64,000 bases of DNA from positions 558,001 through 622,000 of the forward strand of contig NZ_JABBYG020000001.1 in assembly GCF_012935325.2 (NCBI RefSeq), read 5' to 3'. Positions 33,840 to 42,574 of the stretch are shown here, in pieces. Made by a program: the position numbers and the translations under genes. The first letter of the stretch is position 1. Every line of letters begins with the position of its first letter. Below the pieces are notes generated by a model. That model was not told the origin of the DNA, made no database searches, and was given only the letters and a program-made list of their open reading frames with translations. Source of the stretch: Paenibacillus sp. PL91 (GTDB taxonomy: Bacteria; Bacillota; Bacilli; Paenibacillales; Paenibacillaceae).

Positions 33840-35050
33840 TGAAAGTACTAGTCATCAATGCAGGAAGCTCCTCTTTAAAATATCAGCTGTACGACATGCG
33901 GGATGAATCGGTGCTTGCGAGCGGCCGTGTAGAACGCATCGGGATGGATTCCTCCATCGTAACGCATGAACCGGTCGACAAACCGGAGGTTCGCCATGTA
34001 AGCGAAATATTGGATCATGTTACCGCGGTTAAGCGCGTAGTGGATATGCTTACGCATCCAGAGTTTGGCGCAATCAGCCATTTGAATGAAATTGATGCCG
34101 TTGGCCATCGCGTCGTTCACGGCGGTGAAGTGTTCAGCAACTCTGTGCTTGTTACGCAGGATGTAAAGCTTGAAATTCGCAGGCTGTTCGATCTTGCTCC
34201 GCTTCATAATCCCGCACATATGATGGGGATTACCGCGGTAGAAACGAACCTGCCCAATGTTCCTCAAGCAGTCGTATTCGATACGGCATTTCACCAGACG
34301 ATGCCGAACACATCCTATTTGTATCCGATCCCGACGGTATTGTACCGCCGCCACAAAATTCGGAGATATGGCTTTCATGGAACCTCGCATTCTTATGTAA
34401 GCGCTCAGGCTGCCGATTATTTGAAAAAACCGCTGGAATCGCTCAAAATGATTACTTGCCATATCGGTAATGGCGCAAGCTTAGCGGCTATTTTAGACGG
34501 AAAATCGTTTGATACGAGTATGGGCATGACCCCCTTAGAAGGGCTTATGATGGGGACGAGAAGCGGCGATATCGACCCGGCAATTGTGCCGTTCGTTATG
34601 AATAAAGAAGAATTGACTTTAAATGAAGTTAATTCTATGCTTAACAAACATAGCGGTATGCTGGCTATTTCCGGTATTAGCAGCGACATGCGCGAGGTTA
34701 CTGAGGCGATGCTTGACGGTGACAAGAACGCGAAGTTGGCTTTCGACATGTATGCTTATCGGGTGAAAAAATATATCGGCGCTTATGCTGCGGCGATGAA
34801 CGGCGTGGATACGATCGTGTTTACAGCTGGCGTCGGAGAGAATTCAGCCGCTTTGCGCAAAGCGATCTGCGAAGGCATTTCATTCCTCGGTATCGAGCTT
34901 GATGAAGAGCGCAACGCTGAACGCCGCAAGGATGCACGTGAAATAACAAAGGACAGCTCACGCGTTAAAGTGCTCGTCGTTCCTACGAACGAAGAGCTGT
35001 TAATCGCCAGAGATACGTACAATCTAGTTTGCCAAGCGAACTTGTCATAA
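33839..35050 (+). CDS. ackA: Acetate kinase
   Basis: AckA makes ATP and acetate from acetyl phosphate, or the reverse. The 403-residue protein shows the family pattern: NAGSSSLKYQLYDM at the N terminus, HRVVHGGEVF, FHQTMPNTSYLYPIP, RRYGFHGTSHSYVS, CHIGNGASLAAI and FTAGVGENSAALR. It is one base overlapped with the hydroxyacyl-CoA dehydrogenase gene, so both are translated from one mRNA. Confidence 0.95.
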   Translation: MKVLVINAGSSSLKYQLYDMRDESVLASGRVERIGMDSSIVTHEPVDKPEVRHVSEILDHVTAVKRVVDMLTHPEFGAISHLNEIDAVGHRVVHGGEVFSNSVLVTQDVKLEIRRLFDLAPLHNPAHMMGITAVETNLPNVPQAVVFDTAFHQTMPNTSYLYPIPTVLYRRHKIRRYGFHGTSHSYVSAQAADYLKKPLESLKMITCHIGNGASLAAILDGKSFDTSMGMTPLEGLMMGTRSGDIDPAIVPFVMNKEELTLNEVNSMLNKHSGMLAISGISSDMREVTEAMLDGDKNAKLAFDMYAYRVKKYIGAYAAAMNGVDTIVFTAGVGENSAALRKAICEGISFLGIELDEERNAERRKDAREITKDSSRVKVLVVPTNEELLIARDTYNLVCQANLS

Positions 35051-35075
35051 AGGTTAATATAGGAGGCAGCCGGCA

Positions 35076-35756
35076 GTGAACAACGAGATTTGGAAGGCGT
35101 ATTCGCATGGAATGGCCGCTGCATTGCAGGAGGGCGGCGTACATGTGTCCGCTATGCTCCTGCGCACATACCGCCAGCTTGATTTATCGGATTCTGAGGC
35201 GATGCTGCTGCTTCAAATCATGGTTTATATGGAAGCGGATATGAATGACTTTCCGACGCCGGAGGAGCTGGCAGAGCGGATGGGGCTGACGGGCCGAGAG
35301 GTTGGTCAAATGCTTGGACGGCTCATGAAGGATGATTTTTTGACGATTGATGAATATGTCGACATCGGGACAGGCATGCAGTCGGAACGCTACAACTGGA
35401 CAGGCTGGCTGCTGAAAGCTGCTGCTTTGACGGCAGAGCTGAAGCGGGAGACGAAGAAGGCTGAGCGTCAGCCTTTGAAGCCGCAAGCCGTGTCATCATC
35501 GGATTTATTCAGCGTTTTCGAGCAAGAATTTGGAAGACTGCTGTCTCCGATCGAATGCGAGACGATATCCGGTTGGCTTGACCATGATCGTTATACCGAT
35601 GAAATCATTCGTTTTGCGCTCAAAGAAGCGGTCTTCGCTGGCAAGTTAAGCTTGCGGTACATTGACCGGATATTGATTGAATGGAGCCGCAACCGCGTGA
35701 CAAATGCCGATGAGGCACGCGCTCATGCACAAAAGTTTCGCGGAGGAAGAGGCTAA
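35076..35756 (+). CDS. dnaD: DnaD-family replication initiation protein
   Basis: DnaD helps DnaA and DnaB load the replicative helicase. The N-terminal winged helix (about residues 1-105, TPEELAERMGLTGREVGQMLGRLMKDDFLTI) and the C-terminal DnaD/DnaB-like domain (about residues 140-215, VFEQEFGRLLSPIECETISGWLD and KEAVFAGKLSLRYIDRILIEW) are both present. The start is GTG 35076 after AGGAGG. In Bacillus dnaD is followed directly by nth; here nth is 19 kb further on with the same orientation. The protein has 226 residues. Confidence 0.88.
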   Translation: MNNEIWKAYSHGMAAALQEGGVHVSAMLLRTYRQLDLSDSEAMLLLQIMVYMEADMNDFPTPEELAERMGLTGREVGQMLGRLMKDDFLTIDEYVDIGTGMQSERYNWTGWLLKAAALTAELKRETKKAERQPLKPQAVSSSDLFSVFEQEFGRLLSPIECETISGWLDHDRYTDEIIRFALKEAVFAGKLSLRYIDRILIEWSRNRVTNADEARAHAQKFRGGRG

Positions 35757-35778
35757 GCCATATGGCTTAGCTTTTTTT
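35752..35778 (+). terminator. Terminator at the dnaD stop
   Basis: GCTAAGCC and GGCTTAGC pair around ATAT, followed by seven T. The dnaD stop codon is in the left arm. Confidence 0.9.
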
Positions 35779-35804
35779 ATTGGAATCATGCTCCAAGCGC
35801 TGAA

Positions 35805-36830
35805 TTATGGTTTGCTGGCATATAGGAGACATGTACTCGGACTTATGCGGTTGGAAATCGTTGAATATCCTCGTCCTTCAAGCCAGTGAGCAAGAGCTGG
35901 AGCAAAGAGTGGCATCCAGTTGGCAGGGTAAGCGGAAAGCGGATTGCTAGAGTCAAGCTGACTTTCATCATGCTCTGCCATTAGCCCGCTAATGACTAGT
36001 CGCCCGCCGTTCAGCAGCACTCGGTCCATCTCTTCCATAGCCAGCAGCTGCTGGGATTCAGTCAAATGGTGCATGGCGAAGCTGCAGCCAATAAAGGCAT
36101 AGCTTTGTGCTGCTAAAGGCAGGGCGAGTAAATTGCCTTGCTTGGCATCGACCTGCGGCAGCCTTTCTCGTAGAATCGACAACATTTCTGCCGATTGCTC
36201 AATGACGGTTAGCCTTGCGCCCGCCGAAGCTAATATAACGGATAAATTGCCGCTGCCTGCTCCTAATTCAAGGCCAAGCTCTTCACCTCGTGGATCTAGC
36301 CATTCGGCTGTTTTTAAGAGCGTGTGATGATACTGCTCTTCCGACAGCACACCTTCAAGCGTCACGATTGGCGCGTTATAGCCGTAGCTGAGCGCCATTT
36401 CATCATAATTCCACCGATCGCTCCAGGACGCTCGGAGAATGCGGTTATGCTTCATTTCCTCGGCTGCGCTTTCCGCCTGTGTAAGTATGGCTTCGCCGCT
36501 TCGCTGCCATGCGATAATCGTTTCGTCCAGTGCTTGGAGCGATTTTGTCGCCGTAATCCATTGTTCATATAATGAGGCACGTGCTCCGTCAACTTTGCGA
36601 ATAAAGGCTTCTGGTTCATGCAAGACATTTAGCGCCTCTTGTATTGCCGACAGGGGCATCCCGAGCTCTCTCAGCGAAATGATCCAGCGCAGCCGAATTA
36701 GATCCCCATCGGAGTAGGAGCGATAATTATTTTCTGCAGCTTTGTATGGGCTTATAAGCCCTTTTTCTTCGTAAAACCGCAGCGTGCGCGGCGTGACGCC
36801 AAGCTGCTTGGCAGCCTCATGCACTTTCAA
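35805..36830 (-). CDS. MerR-type regulator fused to a class I SAM-dependent methyltransferase
   Basis: The first 110 residues form a MerR winged helix with dimer helix (KVHEAAKQLGVTPRTLRFYEEKGLI, RSYSDGDLIRLRWIISLRELGMPL). The C-terminal 200 residues form a methyltransferase: motif I is LGLELGAGSGNLSVILA, followed by LTVIEQSAEML, and AFIGCSFAMHHLTE is like the UbiE/COQ5 group. The start is placed at TTG 36830 because AGGGGG lies 9 bases before it and MerR proteins begin with such a sequence; ATG 36848 is the alternative. The protein may sense or modify a small toxic molecule and control its own gene. Confidence 0.85.
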   Translation of the reverse strand: MKVHEAAKQLGVTPRTLRFYEEKGLISPYKAAENNYRSYSDGDLIRLRWIISLRELGMPLSAIQEALNVLHEPEAFIRKVDGARASLYEQWITATKSLQALDETIIAWQRSGEAILTQAESAAEEMKHNRILRASWSDRWNYDEMALSYGYNAPIVTLEGVLSEEQYHHTLLKTAEWLDPRGEELGLELGAGSGNLSVILASAGARLTVIEQSAEMLSILRERLPQVDAKQGNLLALPLAAQSYAFIGCSFAMHHLTESQQLLAMEEMDRVLLNGGRLVISGLMAEHDESQLDSSNPLSAYPANWMPLFAPALAHWLEGRGYSTISNRISPSTCLLYASKP

Positions 36831-36851
36831 ATGGATCAACCCCCTCATGCC

Positions 36852-36899
36852 ATTATGAGCATTTCCGTAACGTCAAAGTCAATATGAAATGATATTGAC
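36852..36899 (-). promoter_or_regulatory. MerR-type promoter and operator dyad of the MerR-methyltransferase gene
   Basis: On the minus strand, TTGACT (36882-36877) and CATAAT (36857-36852) are separated by 19 bases, the unusually long spacer typical of MerR-controlled promoters. GTCAATAT (36878-36885) and ATATTGAC (36892-36899) form a perfect 8-base inverted repeat that overlaps the -35. This suggests self-regulation. Confidence 0.55.
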
Positions 36900-36999
36900 G
36901 AGCTTGATTATGGATATCCTTTTATTTACAAATGATTCTTTCTGTCGTATTCTTTTGGTTGAGATTGCTGTAGCAACTTAATAATAAAGGAGCGATTGA

Positions 37000-37548
37000 A
37001 TGACATTAGTAGCAATTGGAAAACTGGAATTTGATTCATTGGATGATGAAAGATTGGGCTGGGTATGTATGGAGCCGACATTTCAATAAATTCGCGGAAA
37101 AGACGCTTCGGTCAAAGCAGCTGCCATCTCTCAGCTTACCAATGGTCAGCAGGCGTTATGCATGTTCAGAGTGATGTACGATCATGCCAAACAGTCAAGA
37201 AGCGAATATTATGCTTGGATATCGTATTTGCTGGATAAGCCGAGTTATTGGTCAGGCGTGACGGGTAGTCTGCGTTTTTTTGGCGATGCTGCTATGCTCC
37301 GATTGCTGGAGGATACGAGAGTGCTTCTCGAAGCGAGGAATGGCAAGCTGGGTTTGCAATGGAGCGATGCTGCCCTTCATGACTTGGATCGCGATGATGA
37401 GCTGTTAAGCGCTGTAAATGATTTATTTGAACGTTTTCTTCTGATTGCTCCTCATTCATTGCAACGAATCAGCACCTATATTCGATCACACCCGAAGGAA
37501 TTCGTGAACATAAAATACGAAGGCGATCAACTCTTGGACAGGGTATAG
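37000..37548 (+). pseudogene. Hypothetical gene interrupted by an in-frame TAA
   Basis: From ATG 37000, which follows AAAGGAG at ideal spacing, the frame gives 29 codons (MTLVAIGKLEFDSLDDERLG onward) and then TAA at 37087-37089. The same frame then stays open for 152 more codons to 37548. Joined, they make a 182-position product with ISQLTNGQQALCMFRVMYDH and a helical C terminus, loosely like the DMP19/DUF4375 immunity-like family, which has a similar LTxGQ step. The downstream part alone (ATG 37162) has no ribosome binding site. The simplest reading is a nonsense mutation; readthrough is the alternative. Confidence 0.6.
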
Positions 37549-37631
37549 GCTGACCGTCGTGTGATTATCGCTAGCCTAATTGAGTGAGGTTGGAGTTTAA
37601 GTCATTTGGCTCACGGGATCAAACTGCCTTT

Positions 37632-37709
37632 TTCTACGTTGCAGTTTTTACAATAGAAACTCCGTTCCATACCCAACATTTTTTCTACGCTGCAGTTTTT
37701 GCAGTAGAA
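37632..37709. repeat. Two tandem hairpin repeats with a covarying pair
   Basis: Two copies of a 27-base hairpin unit lie 51 bases apart (37632-37658 and 37683-37709). Both have TTCTA-CG at the 5' side and TAGAA at the 3' side. Copy 1 pairs TTG with CAA; copy 2 pairs CTGC with GCAG. The T-A pair of copy 1 is a C-G pair in copy 2, so the pairing is kept while the bases change. No T run follows either. They are in the 268-base gap between the broken gene and mtnB and could be members of a dispersed palindromic repeat. Confidence 0.55.
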
Positions 37710-37750
37710 TCACATAGATCAGCTTCATTCTCCCAGCAGATACAGGCAAA

Positions 37751-37793
37751 TAAAAAAGGCGCATCATCAGCAACCTATGCTGGTGATGCGCCT
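37751..37793 (-). terminator. Terminator of the proBAC-mtnWXB transcript
   Basis: On the minus strand AGGCGCATCA and TGATGCGCCT form the base of a long hairpin, with CAGCA/TGCTG above, followed by six T. Confidence 0.9.
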
Positions 37794-37816
37794 ATAAAGC
37801 ATGGGACGTTATTAAT

Positions 37817-38470
37817 TTAACGATTGCCGCGCTGCAGCAGCTCCAAACGGTACACATACTCAAAAATAAACTCGAACGCTTCAAGGTGGCGCTTCGCCTC
37901 GAAAGCATTAGCGCCCCAAGCATAAATGCCGTGTTTGCGGAGCAATATGCCTGGTATGTTCGGAATGATGCGGTCCGTAATCTCGGGCACGATTGAAGGG
38001 ATGTGCGCGAAGTTGGAGACGATCGGAATATCGATATGGGCTTCCTCATCCCAAATGTTAAAGCCTTTAATGAGCTCTACTCCGTCAACAGGTACCGACT
38101 TGCGATCCCAGAAATATTCAGAGATAACGCTGTTGAAGACGGTGTGTACGTGAAAAATAGCGCCAGCGCCAGTCAGCTTGTAGATTTCGCAGTGAATAAG
38201 CGTTTCTGCAGATGGCTTGAGGCGAGTAGCCTCACAAGGCTTGCCGTCTTGGTCTACGAACAAATAATCTTCAGGCGTATGAACGGTTTTATCCTTGCCG
38301 CTTGCCGTAACCGCGAATTGAAAGTCATCGGGCTTGTATTCGCCAACCCGAATGGATAGATTTCCGCTTGTGCCAGGAAACCAGCCGCGCGAGGCAAATA
38401 GCTCCTTGACATCACGCAGCTCGGATAGAGCTTTTTGTTTATCTTCTAATGCGATATGTTGAAAACTCAT
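37817..38470 (-). CDS. mtnB: Methylthioribulose-1-phosphate dehydratase
   Basis: MtnB dehydrates methylthioribulose 1-phosphate in the methionine salvage pathway. It is a class II aldolase-fold zinc enzyme of 217 residues with WFPGTSGNLSIR, FHVHTVFNSV (zinc His) and LLRKHGIYAWG (third His). Its start overlaps the mtnX stop as ATGA. AAAGGA lies upstream. It is the last gene before the terminator at 37751. Confidence 0.93.
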   Translation of the reverse strand: MSFQHIALEDKQKALSELRDVKELFASRGWFPGTSGNLSIRVGEYKPDDFQFAVTASGKDKTVHTPEDYLFVDQDGKPCEATRLKPSAETLIHCEIYKLTGAGAIFHVHTVFNSVISEYFWDRKSVPVDGVELIKGFNIWDEEAHIDIPIVSNFAHIPSIVPEITDRIIPNIPGILLRKHGIYAWGANAFEAKRHLEAFEFIFEYVYRLELLQRGNR

Positions 38471-39150
38471 TGCGAAGTCGTCCTTTCCGCATTCATATAT
38501 TGGATAATATCGTGGAAATTTTCGTATTCATGATGCATAAGCCCAAGCTCCTTGCATTTCACAGTTAGATGGGACCGAGAGAACACCACATCCGCCAGCT
38601 TCGCTCCTTCAAAATCGGTTACGCTGTCACCGATAATAATCCGCTCGTATTGATCTACCGGAAAGCGGCGCATAATGGTCGTTTTGCACATGCCGCAGTC
38701 ATTGTTGCATTGCCCATCGCATGGATTTGGCCACAATATTTCAATCCGCTCGCCGCTAAAGTCGCTGCCATTGCAATAGATATGATCACTAGGTATGCCG
38801 AACGGTTCAAGAATCGGGTAAATAAAAAAGTCGATGCCGCCGCTCGTAACGTAAAATTCAATCTCCTGCTCGCTGCAATAAGCAAGAAAATCAGAGAAGC
38901 CTTCCCGAATCCGTGCATTGGAAATACTGTAGGCAATGACTTCCTTTTGCATGGTGGCAGGGAGAAGACGGAATAATTGTCCGACTCCATCTTTGATCGT
39001 CAGCTCCTGCGAAATCGTCTTCTCCGCTATTTGCTCCCAGCCCTCTGGGTTAAAATGTTTGATGATTGCGATAATGTTGTCATTCACTGTAATCGTTCCG
39101 TCAAAATCACAGAACACGATGCGTTTCTTAGCTGTTTTGGTGTCAGTCAT
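38467..39150 (-). CDS. mtnX: 2-hydroxy-3-keto-5-methylthiopentenyl-1-phosphate phosphatase
   Basis: MtnX removes phosphate from the product of MtnW. It is a HAD-type phosphatase with motif I FCDFDGTITVNDN, motif II TSGG and motif IV IIIGDSVTDFEGAKLADVVFSR. The start is ATG 39150, which overlaps the mtnW stop as TAATG; a TTG 18 bases earlier would include the ribosome binding site GGGGG inside the gene. It has 227 residues. It overlaps mtnB by four bases. Confidence 0.93.
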   Translation of the reverse strand: MTDTKTAKKRIVFCDFDGTITVNDNIIAIIKHFNPEGWEQIAEKTISQELTIKDGVGQLFRLLPATMQKEVIAYSISNARIREGFSDFLAYCSEQEIEFYVTSGGIDFFIYPILEPFGIPSDHIYCNGSDFSGERIEILWPNPCDGQCNNDCGMCKTTIMRRFPVDQYERIIIGDSVTDFEGAKLADVVFSRSHLTVKCKELGLMHHEYENFHDIIQYMNAERTTSQ

Positions 39151-40379
39151 TATTCTTTGATCCCCCAAGCGTTAATAGCGGCTTGCAGCGCTTCATTGCC
39201 TGATTGTGCTGCAGCTTCGCGAAGCGGCACGTCGTTTAATGTAGCAGCGATGGCTTGACGGAAAGCATGTCCACCAGCAGCCGTTCCCATAGGGTGGCCG
39301 TGGATGCCGCCGCCAGCATTAACGACTACATCGGTGCCGAAATCTTTTAGAATAAGCGGAACTAGTCCAGGATGGATGCCCGCAGACGGTACGGGGAAGC
39401 TTGTCCTAAGGCCATGCAGCGGCTCAAGCAAAGCATCCTTAACCGCCAAATTTTCTTCCTTCGGCATCACGACTGAACCGTAAGGGGAAGGGAAGAGCAC
39501 GAGATCGGCGCCAGCAAGACGCATCAGCTTGCCTAGCAGCAGCGAAGCGCTTATTCCATAATGAGGCGATGGGTACATTGCTCCAGCCATAGCGGGATGC
39601 GCCGCAATCGGCACATTTATCGTTTTGTCGCTGCTAAGCTCGTGAAGCACATCGTAGCCATATGCGAGCACGTTGAACAATAACGCGTTAGCGCCTGCGT
39701 TAATCGCTTTGCGCGCATTCGCGGCGAGCTGAGAAGTAGGACCGGTCAAATTAACGGCATAAAGCAGCTTCTGACCGGTTTCCGATTCCGCACGGCGTGC
39801 TGCATCCATGCATGCCTCAACACGCTTCTCAAGCGGAGTAAGCGGATTTTCAAACAGGATCTCATCGTCCTTGATCAGATCAACGCCGCCAAGCGCTTGT
39901 TTATAGAATTGATCTTGCAGGTTAGCGAGATCGTATCCGACAACCGATTTGAAAATGCTCATCAGAAGCGGACGCTCGGCAACGCCAAGCAGGTCGCGAA
40001 CGCCGTTTAGACCAAATTTCGGCCCAGGAAAAGCAGAAGCAAAATCCTCGGATACGTCAAGGTCAAGCAGCTTGATTTTGCCGTCCATCGAGAGCTTGCC
40101 GAACACTGTAACGAGCAGGGCAGGCAAATCGCGGCTAAAGTTAATGTCCGGATAGGCAATCCGAATGTCTGCGTAACGCTCGCCAGGCAAGGCGTTTGCC
40201 GGCTCATTCACGGTCACGGACAGCACTTTGCCAAGATGCTTCTCCATATCTGCCTTTTGCGCTTCGGGAAGCTCTGTCCAGCTGCCAACCGTCAGGCCGA
40301 CTGCTATCGAAAGCGCCTTTTTGTTGAAATCGGCTTTATCGTCATAGGAACGATAGGTTGCGATACATACTCCGTTCAT
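39150..40379 (-). CDS. mtnW: 2,3-diketo-5-methylthiopentyl-1-phosphate enolase (RuBisCO-like protein)
   Basis: MtnW is a type IV RuBisCO-like protein that enolises 2,3-diketo-5-methylthiopentyl 1-phosphate. The 409-residue protein keeps the metal site GGVDLIKDDE, whose Lys is carbamylated in the family, and FGLNGVRDLLGVAERPLLMSIFK, MAGAMYPSPHYGISASLLLGKLMRLAGAD and GGGIHGHPMG. The start overlaps the proC stop as ATGA, so the salvage genes are translated straight after a proline gene. Confidence 0.95.
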   Translation of the reverse strand: MNGVCIATYRSYDDKADFNKKALSIAVGLTVGSWTELPEAQKADMEKHLGKVLSVTVNEPANALPGERYADIRIAYPDINFSRDLPALLVTVFGKLSMDGKIKLLDLDVSEDFASAFPGPKFGLNGVRDLLGVAERPLLMSIFKSVVGYDLANLQDQFYKQALGGVDLIKDDEILFENPLTPLEKRVEACMDAARRAESETGQKLLYAVNLTGPTSQLAANARKAINAGANALLFNVLAYGYDVLHELSSDKTINVPIAAHPAMAGAMYPSPHYGISASLLLGKLMRLAGADLVLFPSPYGSVVMPKEENLAVKDALLEPLHGLRTSFPVPSAGIHPGLVPLILKDFGTDVVVNAGGGIHGHPMGTAAGGHAFRQAIAATLNDVPLREAAAQSGNEALQAAINAWGIKE

Positions 40380-41245
40380 TCCGTTATGCTCCTCTCGATA
40401 TCTGCTCCGAGCTCACCGGCGCGCTCTGCAGAGCGCTTAACCGCCTTATTGATCGTTTCTAAAAAGCGGTTCTCGGCCATCAGCTCAATAGCAGCTTGCG
40501 TCGTGCCGTTAGGTGATGTTACTTTGCGGCGTAGCTCAGCAGGCTCTTCCCCCGTGTATCGGACCATTTCCGCTGCACCAAGAACAGTCTGTACGACTAG
40601 CTCTTTAGCAGAAGCCTCGGAAATGCCAAGCTCGATAGCAGATGCAATCATGGATTCCATGAAAAAGTAAACATAGGCAGGTCCGCTTCCGGATACGCCA
40701 GTGACGGCTTGCTGCAGCGATTCATCCACTACGGCATTGATGCCGACGGAACTGAAGATCGCCTCCGTTATCATTCGCTGCTGTGAAGTTACGCTCTTCG
40801 AGTAGCTGATCCCCGTAGCCCCAAGACCTATCGTGCTGGAGGTGTTCGGCATTGCCCGAACGACAGTGCCTTTCCCGCCAAGCAGCTTCTCTATCGCGTT
40901 AATGGACAAGCCTGCTATAACCGAAATAATAAGCTGCTTTTGCGAGACCAAAGGCTGAATGGATGCGATAGCAGCGGCAGCATCCTTCGGCTTCATCGCC
41001 AAAAAGATAATATCCGCTTCACGCAAATAGGCTTCGTTGCTTGAGCCTTGAACGATGGTTTGCACGCCATAACGCTCATTAAGCTCGTTAAGACGCTCTT
41101 CATTTTGCCGATTAAGCATCGAGATGCGGCTTGGTTCAACCAGCTTTTTGTTAATTAAGCCACGAGCGATCGCCTCGGCCATCGATCCGGCGCCGTAGAA
41201 GCAGATTTGCAGGCTGGCAATGCCGGCTTGTGTCAGTAGGGTCAT
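40376..41245 (-). CDS. proC: Pyrroline-5-carboxylate reductase
   Basis: ProC makes proline from pyrroline-5-carboxylate with NAD(P)H. The Rossmann motif CFYGAGSMAEAIARGLI is near residue 16, and VRAMPNTSSTIGLGATGIS and GVSGSGPAYVYFFMESM (substrate loop) are conserved. It has 289 residues. ACGGAGG lies before the ATG. It follows proA by 61 bases and overlaps mtnW by four. Confidence 0.94.
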   Translation of the reverse strand: MTLLTQAGIASLQICFYGAGSMAEAIARGLINKKLVEPSRISMLNRQNEERLNELNERYGVQTIVQGSSNEAYLREADIIFLAMKPKDAAAAIASIQPLVSQKQLIISVIAGLSINAIEKLLGGKGTVVRAMPNTSSTIGLGATGISYSKSVTSQQRMITEAIFSSVGINAVVDESLQQAVTGVSGSGPAYVYFFMESMIASAIELGISEASAKELVVQTVLGAAEMVRYTGEEPAELRRKVTSPNGTTQAAIELMAENRFLETINKAVKRSAERAGELGADIERSITE

Positions 41246-41306
41246 TGTTGTTTACCTCCGTCATATCATTTTGAATTTTATTTAGCTTACCGTTGTACCG
41301 GAAGCA

Positions 41307-42557
41307 TTAACCTCGTATTTGACCAGTCCCATAAATCCGATATTTCGTGGAGGTTAGGGCAGGCAAGCCCATTGGTCCGCGTGCATGCAGCTTTTGCGTG
41401 CTAATGCCGATTTCCGCACCGAAGCCGAATTCGAAGCCATCGGTGAAGCGGGTGGAGGCATTATGATAAACGGCTGCAGCATCAATTTCTTGAATAAAGC
41501 GGTCAGCATGCTGCGCATTTTCCGTTACGATACATTCGGAATGCTTCGTACCGAACCGACGGATATGAGCAAGCGCAGCGTCAAGATGCGGAACGATACG
41601 TATATTCATAATATAGTCATTATATTCTGTGCTATAATCCTCATCCGTAGCAAGCTTGGCGCTAGGGATTAACGCAACGGTTCTCTCACAGCCGCGCAGC
41701 TCAACACCAGCCACAATGAAACGATCGGCAAGCTGTGACAGATGCTGATCGGCAAATGATTCCTCTACTAGCAGCGTTTCCATGGAGTTGCAGACAGATG
41801 GGCGTTGTACCTTTGCGTTAAAGGCAATATCGACAGCCATGCTGTAATCGGCGCTTGCATCAACAAACGTATGGCAAATGCCAGCGCCAGTTTCGATGAC
41901 AGGGACCGTTGCATTTTCAACTACGTTGCGAATCAGCGATGCGCCGCCCCGCGGAATAACAACGTCCAGCAGTCCGTTAAGCTTCAGCATCTCATTTACC
42001 GAAGCGCGATCTGAATCCTCGATAAGCTGAATGGCATCGGAAGGCATAGCTGTATCGGCAAGCGCATTTTTGAGAACCTCGACAATTTTGCGGTTCGATT
42101 CGATTGCTGCCGATCCGCCGCGAAGGACGACGCTATTTCCGGTTTTCAGGCAAAGGCCTGCCGCATCGACGGTTACGTTCGGACGCGCCTCATAGATCAT
42201 GCCTATCACGCCGAGCGGTACTCTAACTTTTTCAACCTTCAGCCCGTTTGGACGGTCAAAATGCTCTAGAAGCTCGCCGACAGGGTCTGGCAGCTCTACG
42301 ATTTGCCTAAGTCCTTCAGCTATTGCTGCTACACGGTCGCCATTGAGCGCGAGGCGGTCGAGCAGGGAAGGGCTTGTGCCTTGCTCGCGTCCGCGCTGCA
42401 AATCAAGCTCATTTGCGGAAATAATGGCAGCTTGCTCGGCGAGCAGGGCGTCAGCCATATGTAGGAGCGCTGCATTTTTTTGTTCAGTAGTCAATCGATT
42501 CATAATGGCTGATGCATCCTGTGCTAATGTTGCTTTCTGTCTAACTTCGCTGGTCAT
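41307..42557 (-). CDS. proA: Gamma-glutamyl phosphate reductase
   Basis: ProA reduces gamma-glutamyl phosphate to glutamate semialdehyde for proline synthesis. It is an aldehyde-dehydrogenase-fold enzyme of 416 residues with RVPLGVIGMIYEARPNVTVDAA, LKTGNSVVLRGGS, the catalytic Cys region QRPSVCNSMETLL and GFGAEIGISTQKLHARGPMGLPALTS. The start is ATG 42557 with AAGGAGG before it; the open frame upstream lies inside proB. proB ends 17 bases earlier. Confidence 0.95.
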   Translation of the reverse strand: MTSEVRQKATLAQDASAIMNRLTTEQKNAALLHMADALLAEQAAIISANELDLQRGREQGTSPSLLDRLALNGDRVAAIAEGLRQIVELPDPVGELLEHFDRPNGLKVEKVRVPLGVIGMIYEARPNVTVDAAGLCLKTGNSVVLRGGSAAIESNRKIVEVLKNALADTAMPSDAIQLIEDSDRASVNEMLKLNGLLDVVIPRGGASLIRNVVENATVPVIETGAGICHTFVDASADYSMAVDIAFNAKVQRPSVCNSMETLLVEESFADQHLSQLADRFIVAGVELRGCERTVALIPSAKLATDEDYSTEYNDYIMNIRIVPHLDAALAHIRRFGTKHSECIVTENAQHADRFIQEIDAAAVYHNASTRFTDGFEFGFGAEIGISTQKLHARGPMGLPALTSTKYRIYGTGQIRG

Positions 42558-42574
42558 TATAGGAAGCCTCCTTA

